Shown here one piece after another: positions 25,430-33,356 of a DNA stretch of 43,324 bases (the first letter of the stretch is position 1; each line of letters begins with the position of its first letter). A program made the position numbers and the translations under genes. Under the pieces are notes generated by a model that had not been told where the DNA came from, did no database searches, and worked only from the letters and a program-made list of their open reading frames with translations. The stretch comes from Treponema sp. UBA3649 (lineage in GTDB: Bacteria; Spirochaetota; Spirochaetia; Treponematales; Treponemataceae): NCBI GenBank assembly GCA_002373325.1, contig DFKI01000150.1, forward strand, positions 1-43,324. Reading direction: 5' to 3'.

Positions 25430-26697
25430 TGGATATTAGTCTTTTGTGCAGGGTGGTGGACAATTACGGAGACATCGGTTTTGTTTACCGCCTTGCCCGC
25501 TCCCTTTCCGAAATTTGTGCGGGGAGGGATTTAAGTCTCAGGCTCATCGTGAGCAATCTGGAGTCCTTTTCGAAAATGGCTCCGGGTGTGGACTCTTCCA
25601 AATCGGTTCAGTCTTTTTGCGGATGGACCGTGCTGGACTGGAATGATGCCGGGACTTGCCTTACCGAATACAAAAAAAATCCTCCCCAGGTGATTCTGGA
25701 GTGCTTTCAGTGCGGCCGTCCTGAGTGGCTTGATGATTTGCTTTTTTCAGCTGATTTTAAGTCGCACGTCCAGATTGTGAACGTTGAGTATCTTACGGCG
25801 GAGGAGTGGGCTGATGATTTCCATCTCCTGAAAAGCGGAACACGCTCAATCAACGTAAAGAAATTCAATTTCATGCCCGGATTTACCGAAAAAACAGGCG
25901 GTCTTGTGCTGGATGCTGATTTTGTTAAGTCTGTTTCAAGTAAAGATGCCGCTCTGGTCCGTCTTGTTGATTTTCTCAAGGATGGCGGAAATGCTGAAAT
26001 CGCTCTTAAAATAGAAAATGCGCTGAAAAATCCCTCGGTGTTTACGGTCGTGGTCTTTGCCTATTCACGGAACATGGACGGTATAATAGAAGCTTTCGTC
26101 CGTTTTCAAAATATGCGCCGGAAAGGGAATCCTTCGTTCAAGGTCTGTCTTTTTGTCGCAAGCGGATTGAGTTCGGAACCCGTCCTAGAATCCATTGGCA
26201 AGCTAGGCTCCTCCCTTGATTTTATCTCCCTTCCATACATGAGGCAGGAAGCCTGGGATGCCCTCCTTTGTGCGAGCGACTGGAACCTGATTCGCGGGGA
26301 GGATTCTTTTGCTCGTGCCTGTCTTTCCGGAAATCCCTTTTTGTGGCATGCCTACGTGCAGGACGATGAGTATCAGCTTGTAAAAGTAGCGGCCATTTTA
26401 AGACGGATTAAAGAGTTTTTTGAGTCTGAAAGTGATTTTAAAAAATATGCGGATCTGATGCTGATCTATAACCGAAATCTGGACAAACCAATCTGCGGTG
26501 AATCCCTTGCCGCAATGAATGAGCTTTCCGCCACGGACTTACCGTCAAGCGAGGGTGAAAAAAGCAGGATGGAGTCGGACTTGCTTTTTAATCTGCTCCA
26601 AAATTCAGGTAAAATCAAGTCTGTCTTCACGAAATTTTCTTCGCATCTTTTGTCATTGGGAAATCTGACCGAGAAATTGCTTTCGTCGCTGCCTTGA
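25429..26697 (+). CDS. earP: EF-P arginine rhamnosyltransferase (EarP)
   Basis: A 422-residue GT-B glycosyltransferase. EarP transfers rhamnose from dTDP-L-rhamnose to a conserved arginine of elongation factor P, which helps ribosomes through polyproline stretches. The diagnostic N-terminal motif V-V-D-N-Y-G-D-I-G is at 9-17, with catalytic-site aspartates D11 and D15. The N-V-E-Y-L-T-A-E-x-W segment (118-127), M-P-G-F-T-x-K-T-G-G (149-158) and the nucleotide-sugar site R-G-E-D-S-F (289-294) are all present. It is somewhat longer than typical proteobacterial EarP. In known genomes earP usually sits beside efp; here it overlaps a GH94 gene by one base and efp is not in view. A repeat cluster follows the stop. 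Confidence 0.88.
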   Translation: MDISLLCRVVDNYGDIGFVYRLARSLSEICAGRDLSLRLIVSNLESFSKMAPGVDSSKSVQSFCGWTVLDWNDAGTCLTEYKKNPPQVILECFQCGRPEWLDDLLFSADFKSHVQIVNVEYLTAEEWADDFHLLKSGTRSINVKKFNFMPGFTEKTGGLVLDADFVKSVSSKDAALVRLVDFLKDGGNAEIALKIENALKNPSVFTVVVFAYSRNMDGIIEAFVRFQNMRRKGNPSFKVCLFVASGLSSEPVLESIGKLGSSLDFISLPYMRQEAWDALLCASDWNLIRGEDSFARACLSGNPFLWHAYVQDDEYQLVKVAAILRRIKEFFESESDFKKYADLMLIYNRNLDKPICGESLAAMNELSATDLPSSEGEKSRMESDLLFNLLQNSGKIKSVFTKFSSHLLSLGNLTEKLLSSLP

Positions 26698-26737
26698 ATT
26701 GGGAAAACTTAAAAAACTTCCATTGGTTCCTTGTATC

Positions 26738-26956
26738 ATTGCCGGACTTGACTCGATAATCTTTGTGGAATCTGCGTTGAGATTACCCGGTCGAGCCGGG
26801 TAATGACACAGTTCTCGAGCCGGGTAATGACACAGTTCTCGAGCCGAGTGGGGAGGGACACAATTTACAAGCCTATGATGACACTGTTTACAAGCCGATG
26901 GTGACACGGTTTACAAGCCTATGATGACACAGTTTTCAAGCCGATGGTGACGCGGT
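26738..26956. repeat. Paired hairpins with a tandem half-site array
   Basis: This fills the gap between earP and the convergent acyl-CoA synthetase. Hairpin 1 (26738-26760, loop CTTGA) is imperfect; hairpin 2 (26782-26804, loop TCGAG) is perfect. About seven degenerate units of 23-24 bp follow, each ending in AGCC or similar and containing TRATGACAC. Two sub-types alternate in the last four units. The final unit overlaps the synthetase stop codon. No terminal inverted repeats are seen. Confidence 0.7.
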
Positions 26957-28630
26957 TTACAAAGACTTATTTCCCTCGTTGTCCTTTTTGCGGATTTCCA
27001 TGCGGCGGATTTTACCGCTTGTTGTTTTGGGAAGCTCGTCCACAAATTCAATGCGGCGCGGAATCTTGTAAACGGCAAGTCTCTCTGTTACGAAAGTCTT
27101 GATTTCCACTTCCAGCTCACGGCTTGCGGTATATCCCTTGTTAAGGACAATCGTCGCTTTTACGAGCTGGCCACGGCTTGCGTCGGGGATTCCTGTTACG
27201 GCGCACTCAAGTACTCCGGGGTGCTCCTGCAGGACGCTCTCCACCTCAAAGGGACTCACGCGGAATCCAGAGCTTTTGATGATGTCGTCCGAGCGGCCCA
27301 CGTACCAGATGTATCCGTCCTCGTCGTAGTAACCGGTGTCGCCTGTGTCATACCAAGGACCTCCGAGAGCCTCCTTCGTCTGATCCTCGTTCCTGTAATA
27401 TCCGCAGAAGAGTCCGATGGGATGTCCCTTTTCAAGATGAACGACAAGATGCCCGATCTGGTTTGTCTCCGTGCGCTTTCCGTCCTCGTCAATCAGCTCG
27501 ATGTCATATCCGGGGGCAGGTTTTCCCATGGAGCCAGGCTTCGGTTCCATTCCGGGGAAATTTCCGACCAGAACAGAGGATTCCGACTGACCGAATCCCT
27601 CGAAAATCTTGAGGCCCGTCTGCTCGTAGAATGAGCGGTAGACCTCTGCGTTCAAAGCCTCGCCTGCGGTACATGCGTATTTGAGACAAGAGAGGTCGTA
27701 TTTTTTCAGGTCCTGCCTGATTAAAAATCGGTAGACTGTGGGAGGCGCGCAGAAAGTTGTCACCTGATAGTGGACGAGTCTCTTGAAGAACGCGTCGGGA
27801 GTGAAGCCCAGCATGTCGTAAACAAAAAGGCCTGTTCCCGCAATCCACTGTCCGTAGATTTTTCCCCATGCTGCTTTTGCCCATCCTGTTTCTGCAATGC
27901 TTAAGTGAAGCCCGTCGTCCCTTACCTGCTGCCAGAATCTTGCCGTGGTGATGTGTCCGAGAGGGTATAGGAAATTGTGGAGCACCATCTTCGGGTAGCC
28001 CGATGTTCCGCTCGTAAAGTACATGAGCATGGGATCCTCGTTGTGTGTCGCAGCGTCTCCTGTGGGGCGGGGAAAGGATGTCCCGTATTTCTCAAGCTCG
28101 GCATGAAAATCAACCCAGCCGGGTCTTGGTCCGCTTACCGTCACAAGTGTTTCAACGGAAGGGGATTTTCGCATGGCCAGATCAACCTGCTTTTCAATCT
28201 TTCCGTCGTCCATCGCAATGATCATCTTGATGTCGGCGGAGTTGTTGCGGTAAACAATGTCATCGTCCAAAAGCTGAGTTGTCGCGGGAATGGCGATTGC
28301 TCCAATGCGGTGGAGTGCGGGCATGAGCCACCAGAACTCGTATCTTCGGCGGAGGAAGAGCATCACGCGGTCGCCTTTTTTGATTCCCTTGTCCACAAGA
28401 AAATTCGCCGCCTGCTGTGAGTAGCGTGAGATTTCGCTGAAATTGAATATATGCTCCTCGTCCGTGTCATCGCACCAGACCAAGGCTCGTTTTTCCGGAG
28501 CTTCCTTGGCATAGACATCAATCACGTCATAAGAAAAGTTAAAGTTCTCAGGCACTTTGATTTTATAATTTTTCAGTTCCTCATAATCAGCTTCAGGCCG
28601 GCAGTTGATAAAACGATCCAAGAGATTCAT
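26957..28630 (-). CDS. AMP-dependent acyl-CoA synthetase (ACSM/acetyl-CoA synthetase-like)
   Basis: A 557-residue adenylate-forming enzyme that activates a carboxylic acid to acyl-AMP and then acyl-CoA. Motifs: the P-loop Y-F-T-S-G-T-S-G-Y-P-K near 200, E-G-F-G-Q-S-E-S near 345, Y-D-T-G-D-T-G-Y-Y-D-E-D-G near 415, the hinge G-R-S-D-D-I-I-K-S-S-G-F-R, and the C-terminal catalytic lysine in K-T-T-S-G-K-I-R-R. The organisation resembles medium-chain or acetate/propionate-type ligases; the acid cannot be determined. The ATG at 28630 was chosen because GGAGG lies 4 nt upstream; the longer frame to 28696 has no ribosome site. The stop codon falls within the last unit of the downstream repeat cluster. 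It is probably monocistronic. Confidence 0.88.
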   Translation of the reverse strand: MNLLDRFINCRPEADYEELKNYKIKVPENFNFSYDVIDVYAKEAPEKRALVWCDDTDEEHIFNFSEISRYSQQAANFLVDKGIKKGDRVMLFLRRRYEFWWLMPALHRIGAIAIPATTQLLDDDIVYRNNSADIKMIIAMDDGKIEKQVDLAMRKSPSVETLVTVSGPRPGWVDFHAELEKYGTSFPRPTGDAATHNEDPMLMYFTSGTSGYPKMVLHNFLYPLGHITTARFWQQVRDDGLHLSIAETGWAKAAWGKIYGQWIAGTGLFVYDMLGFTPDAFFKRLVHYQVTTFCAPPTVYRFLIRQDLKKYDLSCLKYACTAGEALNAEVYRSFYEQTGLKIFEGFGQSESSVLVGNFPGMEPKPGSMGKPAPGYDIELIDEDGKRTETNQIGHLVVHLEKGHPIGLFCGYYRNEDQTKEALGGPWYDTGDTGYYDEDGYIWYVGRSDDIIKSSGFRVSPFEVESVLQEHPGVLECAVTGIPDASRGQLVKATIVLNKGYTASRELEVEIKTFVTERLAVYKIPRRIEFVDELPKTTSGKIRRMEIRKKDNEGNKSL

Positions 28631-28699
28631 ATTTCCTCCATTCCAAATCACCGTAAAGGGTCGAAATATTTTATCACAAATCCCCCTGTGGGTCAATTA

Positions 28700-28864
28700 G
28701 GGAGTTGAGAGTTGAGAGGTGAAAGTTGAGAGGTGAGAGTTGAGAGGTGAAAGGTGAGAGTTGAAAGGTGAGAGTTGAGAGGTGAAAGGTGATAAATTTT
28801 CAGTTTTCAATTCTCAGTTCTCAGTTCTCAATTCTCAGTTCTCAGTTCTCAGTTCTCAACTCCC
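28700..28864. repeat. Head-to-head inverted array of TGA-containing heptamers
   Basis: A 165-bp element. The left arm (28700-about 28795) is a 7-bp periodic purine array (TGAGAGT, TGAGAGG, TGAAAGG). The right arm (about 28797-28864) is the inverse orientation of a TGAGAAC/TGAGAAT array. The outer ends are an exact inverted repeat: GGGAGTTGAGA and TCTCAACTCCC. The ATP-grasp gene takes its last five codons and its stop from the right arm; the left arm lies upstream of the acyl-CoA synthetase. Confidence 0.8.
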
Positions 28865-30266
28865 AAAGTAGATGGCGGAATCCTTCCTGGGGGATTTCTT
28901 CTATTATATCTTGTCTTGCGGATTTGATTTCATCGAGCATTTTTGAAAGCGTGTCGAAATCCGGGGCGGGACCGAAGATTATTTCGCAGTATCCCTTCTC
29001 GCGCTCCTGTTTTGCTCCGCTGTAGAAAATCTGCTTCAGGTGCCGGATGTGGGGGAGACGGCAGATTTTTTCAAGCTCGCTTTCTTTTTGCAGGGGAATC
29101 TTCATGCAGCAGACCTTTCCCTTTTCTTCCAGTCCCGGATTTTTTTTCATCGCGCAGTCGGCGAGGGTCTGGAGGATGTCCTTTCCGTAAGCGGTGCAAT
29201 AGCTTTCCGTGAGTCCCGAGAGTCGCGGATTGATTTCTATGACGAGCCATTTTTCACCGTCAAAGACCAAATCAACTTGTGCGGCTCCCTGAATCCCCAG
29301 TTTTTCGGCAAGGGATGCGAGCATGGTTTTCAACTCCGGGATTTTGAATCTTTTGCGATGAGATTCGCTTGAGCCTATGGGGCCGATTTTCACGCTGAGC
29401 TTGGGGCTGGTGATTCCGAATCGGTTCAGGGAAAAAATGAATGGGTCCGCGACAAAATAGTTTCCGGGCGTTCCGTAGATTTCAGAACCGAAGTGCAGTC
29501 CCCTGATGTATTTTTCAACCATGCGGTCGGATTTCGTCTTTCCCATCTTAAGGTAGTGCAGGGTCTCCTTGTATGAGACGGCGACTTCCATTCCGTAAGA
29601 GCTCAGTCCCACGGTGTCCTTGATTACGACAGGAAATTCCATGCCGCGGACTTTGGAAAAAATGTAGTCCCGGTAGACGTTCCGTATAATCTCCTTCCGT
29701 CCTCTTTCTGCCCAGAAAAGCTCGTGGTGAACGTAGATTGCGGGAGGGCAGGGGAATGAGTTTTCGATGAGGAACTTGTGGGTCAGATTTTTGTCGAAGC
29801 AGAGCATCTGAGTTTCGGCTGATGTGCACAAGACAGGGATGCCCCTTTCACGCAGGATGTCGGATGTCATTGCGTCCATGAGTCCGAGCCAGTCAAAGGG
29901 TGCGACCCATGCCGATACTGCTATGACAAAATCTGGATTTAATGCCGCTATGGTCTCCGCCGCCTCTTGTGGATCCATTCCGCTCAGGTCCCGGAAATCA
30001 ACTTGATTTTCAACTTGATTTTCAAATTGATTTTCAAATTGATTTTCATCCTGATTTTGATTTTCGCCGCACGGTGGAGTGAAAAAAGAGGAGCCCCTTG
30101 TGTCGCGCAAAAAGGAGCCGGGAATGGCGGTTGCTACGGAAAATGCGTTGTCCCCAAGATAATCCCGGAGCCGTCGCAGTCTTTCCGTGTTGGAGGGAAA
30201 TTGCCGGAGAGAAGTTTCATCCCCGGCGTAATGATTTGAGTTCGTGCTGAAAAAAACAATCCTCAT
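28842..30266 (-). CDS. ATP-grasp domain enzyme of unknown substrate
   Basis: A 474-residue cytoplasmic protein. The N-terminal region (about 1-150) looks like a pre-ATP-grasp Rossmann domain and includes a low-complexity E-N-Q-F/E-N-Q-V insert (about 68-91). The ATP-grasp core carries F-P-V-V-I-K-D near 214-220, a serine-glycine loop (G-L-S-S-Y-G-M), and metal-binding L-V-I-E-I-N-P-R-L-S-G near 350-360. Such enzymes ligate a carboxylate to an amine or thiol via acyl-phosphate; nothing shows the substrate. It starts 8 nt after the TPR stop with no clear SD, suggesting coupling. Gene order (secreted LamG protein, TPR, ATP-grasp) hints at a joint envelope role, but this is inference. The stop lies inside a heptamer array. 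Confidence 0.75.
   Translation of the reverse strand: MRIVFFSTNSNHYAGDETSLRQFPSNTERLRRLRDYLGDNAFSVATAIPGSFLRDTRGSSFFTPPCGENQNQDENQFENQFENQVENQVDFRDLSGMDPQEAAETIAALNPDFVIAVSAWVAPFDWLGLMDAMTSDILRERGIPVLCTSAETQMLCFDKNLTHKFLIENSFPCPPAIYVHHELFWAERGRKEIIRNVYRDYIFSKVRGMEFPVVIKDTVGLSSYGMEVAVSYKETLHYLKMGKTKSDRMVEKYIRGLHFGSEIYGTPGNYFVADPFIFSLNRFGITSPKLSVKIGPIGSSESHRKRFKIPELKTMLASLAEKLGIQGAAQVDLVFDGEKWLVIEINPRLSGLTESYCTAYGKDILQTLADCAMKKNPGLEEKGKVCCMKIPLQKESELEKICRLPHIRHLKQIFYSGAKQEREKGYCEIIFGPAPDFDTLSKMLDEIKSARQDIIEEIPQEGFRHLLWELRTEN
29998..30066 (-). repeat. 12-bp coding repeat (ENQF/ENQV) in the ATP-grasp gene
   Basis: Minus-strand units of GAAAATCAATTT or GAAAATCAAGTT, four in a row after an N-Q-N-Q-D segment. 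It resembles the N-Q-N-Q-N-Q-D-E start and the K-N-Q-D-E insert of the RecQ gene. Confidence 0.7.
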
Positions 30267-30274
30267 TTTGGGAC

Positions 30275-33200
30275 TTAGAGTTTTTCAAGCACCCTGTCCA
30301 TCTCTTCCCTTAGCACGTCCGCAAGATTTGAATCCGGGAGTGAGGGGAGAAGGGATTTTACATAATCAAAGATACCGCGGATTTCGTCAAGAGTCACGTG
30401 GCTTGAATCATCTGACGCAGCGTTCAAATCAGGTCGCATGGATGATGCTGATTTAAGGAATCCTTGTGCGCCGCCCAATTTACGGATCAGGTACTCAAGC
30501 TGCAGGTTCTCACGGCTCTTGAGGAATTCACGTCTCTTTTCAAGCGGCAGATATTCGCTCAGGTTCTTGAGCTTGATGAAAAGGTCGGGAGTGAGGGATT
30601 CAGACTCTTCTGCCTCATCGCTTTCCGTGGACTCCGGTTCTGAATCAACGTCCGGGGCAATGTCGGGAGCGGAGTCAAAAATCATTTCCTCGTCAGGCTC
30701 GATGTCCTCTTCCGTCTCTTCTTCCGCTGTGGTCTCATCCGGTTCTGTCTCAGGCTCGCTTTCTGTGTCGAAATTATCCGCCGCAATGTCAAAGTCGTCC
30801 TCGAAACTCATTGTCGCCTCATCATCGTCATCGGGATATTCTGGCTCGTCGCTGCTGATGAAGGTGTCAAGGTCATTTTCCTCTTCTTCCTCCATTCCGC
30901 CGACATTCTCAGTAAAGACTTCCTCTTCCCTGAGTCCCTCAACGCTCTCATCCTCGAAAGACGACAAACCTTCGTCAAAGGTTTCTTCGCTTGTCTCCGC
31001 TATGTCTTCGCTCTCTGTCTCATCCCCGCTCTCAAAGTTGGATTCAGGCGGTGTGTTGTCGAACACGAAATCCTCATTGTCCTCGGCGAGTTCAGAAAGT
31101 GAATTCTCTTCGGCTGCCGGCAGGGGCTCATCGTTGGAGAATGAATAGTCGTCGGCTCCGTCATCGCTTGCGTCAAATGTTTCGTCCGCACTGATTTTTT
31201 CATCCGAAGCAGGTACATCGCTTTCAAATGAATAATTATCGCTGGGCTCCGGCTCGGCTTCTTCCATCGTCTCAAAATCATCCGCGGGTAAAGTCTCTTC
31301 GCTCTTGTACGGACTCGGCTCTGAAACAGGCTCGGGCTCAATGTCAAAGTCAGGCTCTGAATCATCAACTGGCTCTGGTCTCGGCTCCCTGCGTTTCGGT
31401 TCTTCCCTCGGCGTGTACTCGGGCTCCGGTTCAGGCTCGTCCAATCCGTCTGAGACATCGATGGTGCTTGAAGGGGGATTCCGTCTTTCCTGCTTGATGT
31501 CCTCGTCCATGAAATTTGAGTCCATCAAATCTTCCGCGGGTGCTCCTGAAATTCCGTCCGATCCCTGTGAGCCCATGTAAGAGAGCTGCTCCTCCTCGGT
31601 CTGCGGAACAAGATTCGTCAAATCATCGTCACGGATATTGCTTGCGAGTATGTCGTCATCCATGCGGTTGGAGAAGGGGGAGCCTCCGCTGTTGTCCTCT
31701 TCGGTCAGGTTTTCGAAGCTGTATCCCTTGTTCGTCGCCTTTATCATATCGGAATGTGACATGCGAGTGTCGTCTATGTTGTTGAAATCAATGTCTCCGA
31801 TAATCGCACCCGCTCCGCTCTCGTCATCCTTGTCTGATGCCCTTGAAAGCTGCTGCTCAAGACTTTCCGATTTTTCATCTTCAGGATTCTCGCCAATCTG
31901 ATTGAGGTCCTCTTCCTGGGATGAGGAATTGCCGCGGTCCATCTTCAAGGTGATTCTTTCAATTCCCTTTTTGTAGAGCAGGTTCGAGTCGTCCTCGGAT
32001 GCGAGAATCTGGAACTCGTTCAGTGCCTCCTGATAGCGGTTCTGTCCCTCGTAGCTTTCGGCAAGAATCGTGGATGCCTTTGCGCTAGGTGAGTTTATCT
32101 GGAGATATTTTTTCGCGTGCTTTTCGGCCTTCTCATATTTTCCCGCCTGTCTGTATCTTTTCGCGCCGTCCACGTAGTATTCGGTGTATGCTGGATTGAG
32201 TGCGGAAATCTTTTTGAAGCATGCCTCGGCTTTGTCTTCTTGTCCACGGCAGATGTAGTACTGTGCGAGCAGGTTCAAAGTCTGCACGTCGTTGGGATTC
32301 ATGTCCCACACTTCCTTGATTTTCTGTGAGGCCGCGTTGAGTCGGTCGGCTGTAATCAGGATGTCGGCGTACTGCCTTAGCATATCAGGATTTCCGGGGC
32401 TTTCCTTTTCGTATTTTTCCATCGTGCGGATTGCCTCGTTGTCCTTTCCTCCCCTTGAGTAGATTGCCGCGAGACTTGAGAGCACCGACGGATTTTTCGG
32501 ATTCAGCTTCAGGGACGTGCTGTACTCATACTCGGCGTTGTCCAAATCATTCTGCCTGTCGTACACGTTTCCCATCTTTGCATGAACGGAGAAATTCTGA
32601 GGATTGAGCTGTATCGCCTGCTGAAGAAGTTCCGACGCATATCGTGTCTGATTTTTCGCAATCAGCAAATCGGCGTATCCGTCAATGGCATCGAGCCAGC
32701 CCGGTTTTGACCTCAGCGCGGACTCATATTCTTTTTCGGCAAGGTCTGACGCACCCTGTTTTTCGTAGCTCTTCGCAAGGTTCAGGTGCAGGATGGGGTG
32801 GTTCGGGTCAACCTTGAGTCCCCTCTGATATGAAGCGATGGCCTTCTCGTAATCCTTTTCCTCCGCGTAGATTGAGCCGAGGTGATTGTATGCGAGAACG
32901 TCATTAGGATTTTCCTCCACGACGGTATTGAAGCACTGGATTGCGTCGGCGTTGTTGCCCATGAGCTTATACGTGAATCCAAGGTTGTAGAATGTCTGCA
33001 CGTTGGTCTCATCCGCGATGACGGCTTTTTCAAGCACAGCGATTGACTCGTCGTATCTTTCCAGCCGCCGGTAGATTGAGCCCAGTGAGTTAAGAGCCCT
33101 AACGTCATTCGGGTTTGACGCGACAATCTGATTGTAGAGCGGAATGGCCTGAGAGTCGTTCCCGGATTTCTGGTAGAGATCCCCAAGTTCGGAAAGGAGC

Positions 33201-33328
33201 TCCGTGTTGCCCGGATCTGTTCTAAGGAGATTTTTATACAGACGCGATGCCAGTGTGTAGTCATGCGAAAGCACTGCTGAATGTGCCCTGTCCAGCATCA
33301 GCCGGTAGGTTGAGTTTGGCTCGTTCAT
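30275..33328 (-). CDS. Large TPR protein with long acidic region and conserved C-terminal helix domain
   Basis: About 1017 residues. The N-terminal ~460 residues are roughly 13 consecutive 34-residue TPR units (for example A-L-N-S-L-G-S-I-Y-R-R-L-E-R-Y-D-E-S-I, A-Y-N-H-L-G-S-I-Y-A-E-E-K-D-Y-E-K-A-I). Residues about 465-905 are a Glu/Asp/Ser/Pro-rich, probably disordered region with repeated E-P-E-P-E and S-E-E-T. The last ~110 residues return to folded sequence (L-F-I-K-L-K-N-L-S-E-Y-L-P-L-E-K-R-R-E-F). There is no signal peptide, so it probably acts as a cytoplasmic scaffold. Two ATGs follow AGAGG; 33328 has better spacing than 33334. It sits 28 nt after the LamG gene and 8 nt before the ATP-grasp gene, as the middle of a three-gene operon. 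Confidence 0.82.
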   Translation of the reverse strand: MNEPNSTYRLMLDRAHSAVLSHDYTLASRLYKNLLRTDPGNTELLSELGDLYQKSGNDSQAIPLYNQIVASNPNDVRALNSLGSIYRRLERYDESIAVLEKAVIADETNVQTFYNLGFTYKLMGNNADAIQCFNTVVEENPNDVLAYNHLGSIYAEEKDYEKAIASYQRGLKVDPNHPILHLNLAKSYEKQGASDLAEKEYESALRSKPGWLDAIDGYADLLIAKNQTRYASELLQQAIQLNPQNFSVHAKMGNVYDRQNDLDNAEYEYSTSLKLNPKNPSVLSSLAAIYSRGGKDNEAIRTMEKYEKESPGNPDMLRQYADILITADRLNAASQKIKEVWDMNPNDVQTLNLLAQYYICRGQEDKAEACFKKISALNPAYTEYYVDGAKRYRQAGKYEKAEKHAKKYLQINSPSAKASTILAESYEGQNRYQEALNEFQILASEDDSNLLYKKGIERITLKMDRGNSSSQEEDLNQIGENPEDEKSESLEQQLSRASDKDDESGAGAIIGDIDFNNIDDTRMSHSDMIKATNKGYSFENLTEEDNSGGSPFSNRMDDDILASNIRDDDLTNLVPQTEEEQLSYMGSQGSDGISGAPAEDLMDSNFMDEDIKQERRNPPSSTIDVSDGLDEPEPEPEYTPREEPKRREPRPEPVDDSEPDFDIEPEPVSEPSPYKSEETLPADDFETMEEAEPEPSDNYSFESDVPASDEKISADETFDASDDGADDYSFSNDEPLPAAEENSLSELAEDNEDFVFDNTPPESNFESGDETESEDIAETSEETFDEGLSSFEDESVEGLREEEVFTENVGGMEEEEENDLDTFISSDEPEYPDDDDEATMSFEDDFDIAADNFDTESEPETEPDETTAEEETEEDIEPDEEMIFDSAPDIAPDVDSEPESTESDEAEESESLTPDLFIKLKNLSEYLPLEKRREFLKSRENLQLEYLIRKLGGAQGFLKSASSMRPDLNAASDDSSHVTLDEIRGIFDYVKSLLPSLPDSNLADVLREEMDRVLEKL

Positions 33329-33356
33329 TTTCATTCCTCTCTTTTTTTCGCTGCGA

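Noticed and set aside
26805..26956. CRISPR-like repeat/spacer pattern
   Set aside because: Units are 23-24 bp with almost no spacer and alternate between two subtypes; better explained as amplified hairpin halves.
30438..31148. 236-codon serine-rich plus-strand ORF
   Set aside because: It is the antisense of the Glu/Asp/Ser-coding acidic region of the TPR gene, which keeps the reverse frame open.
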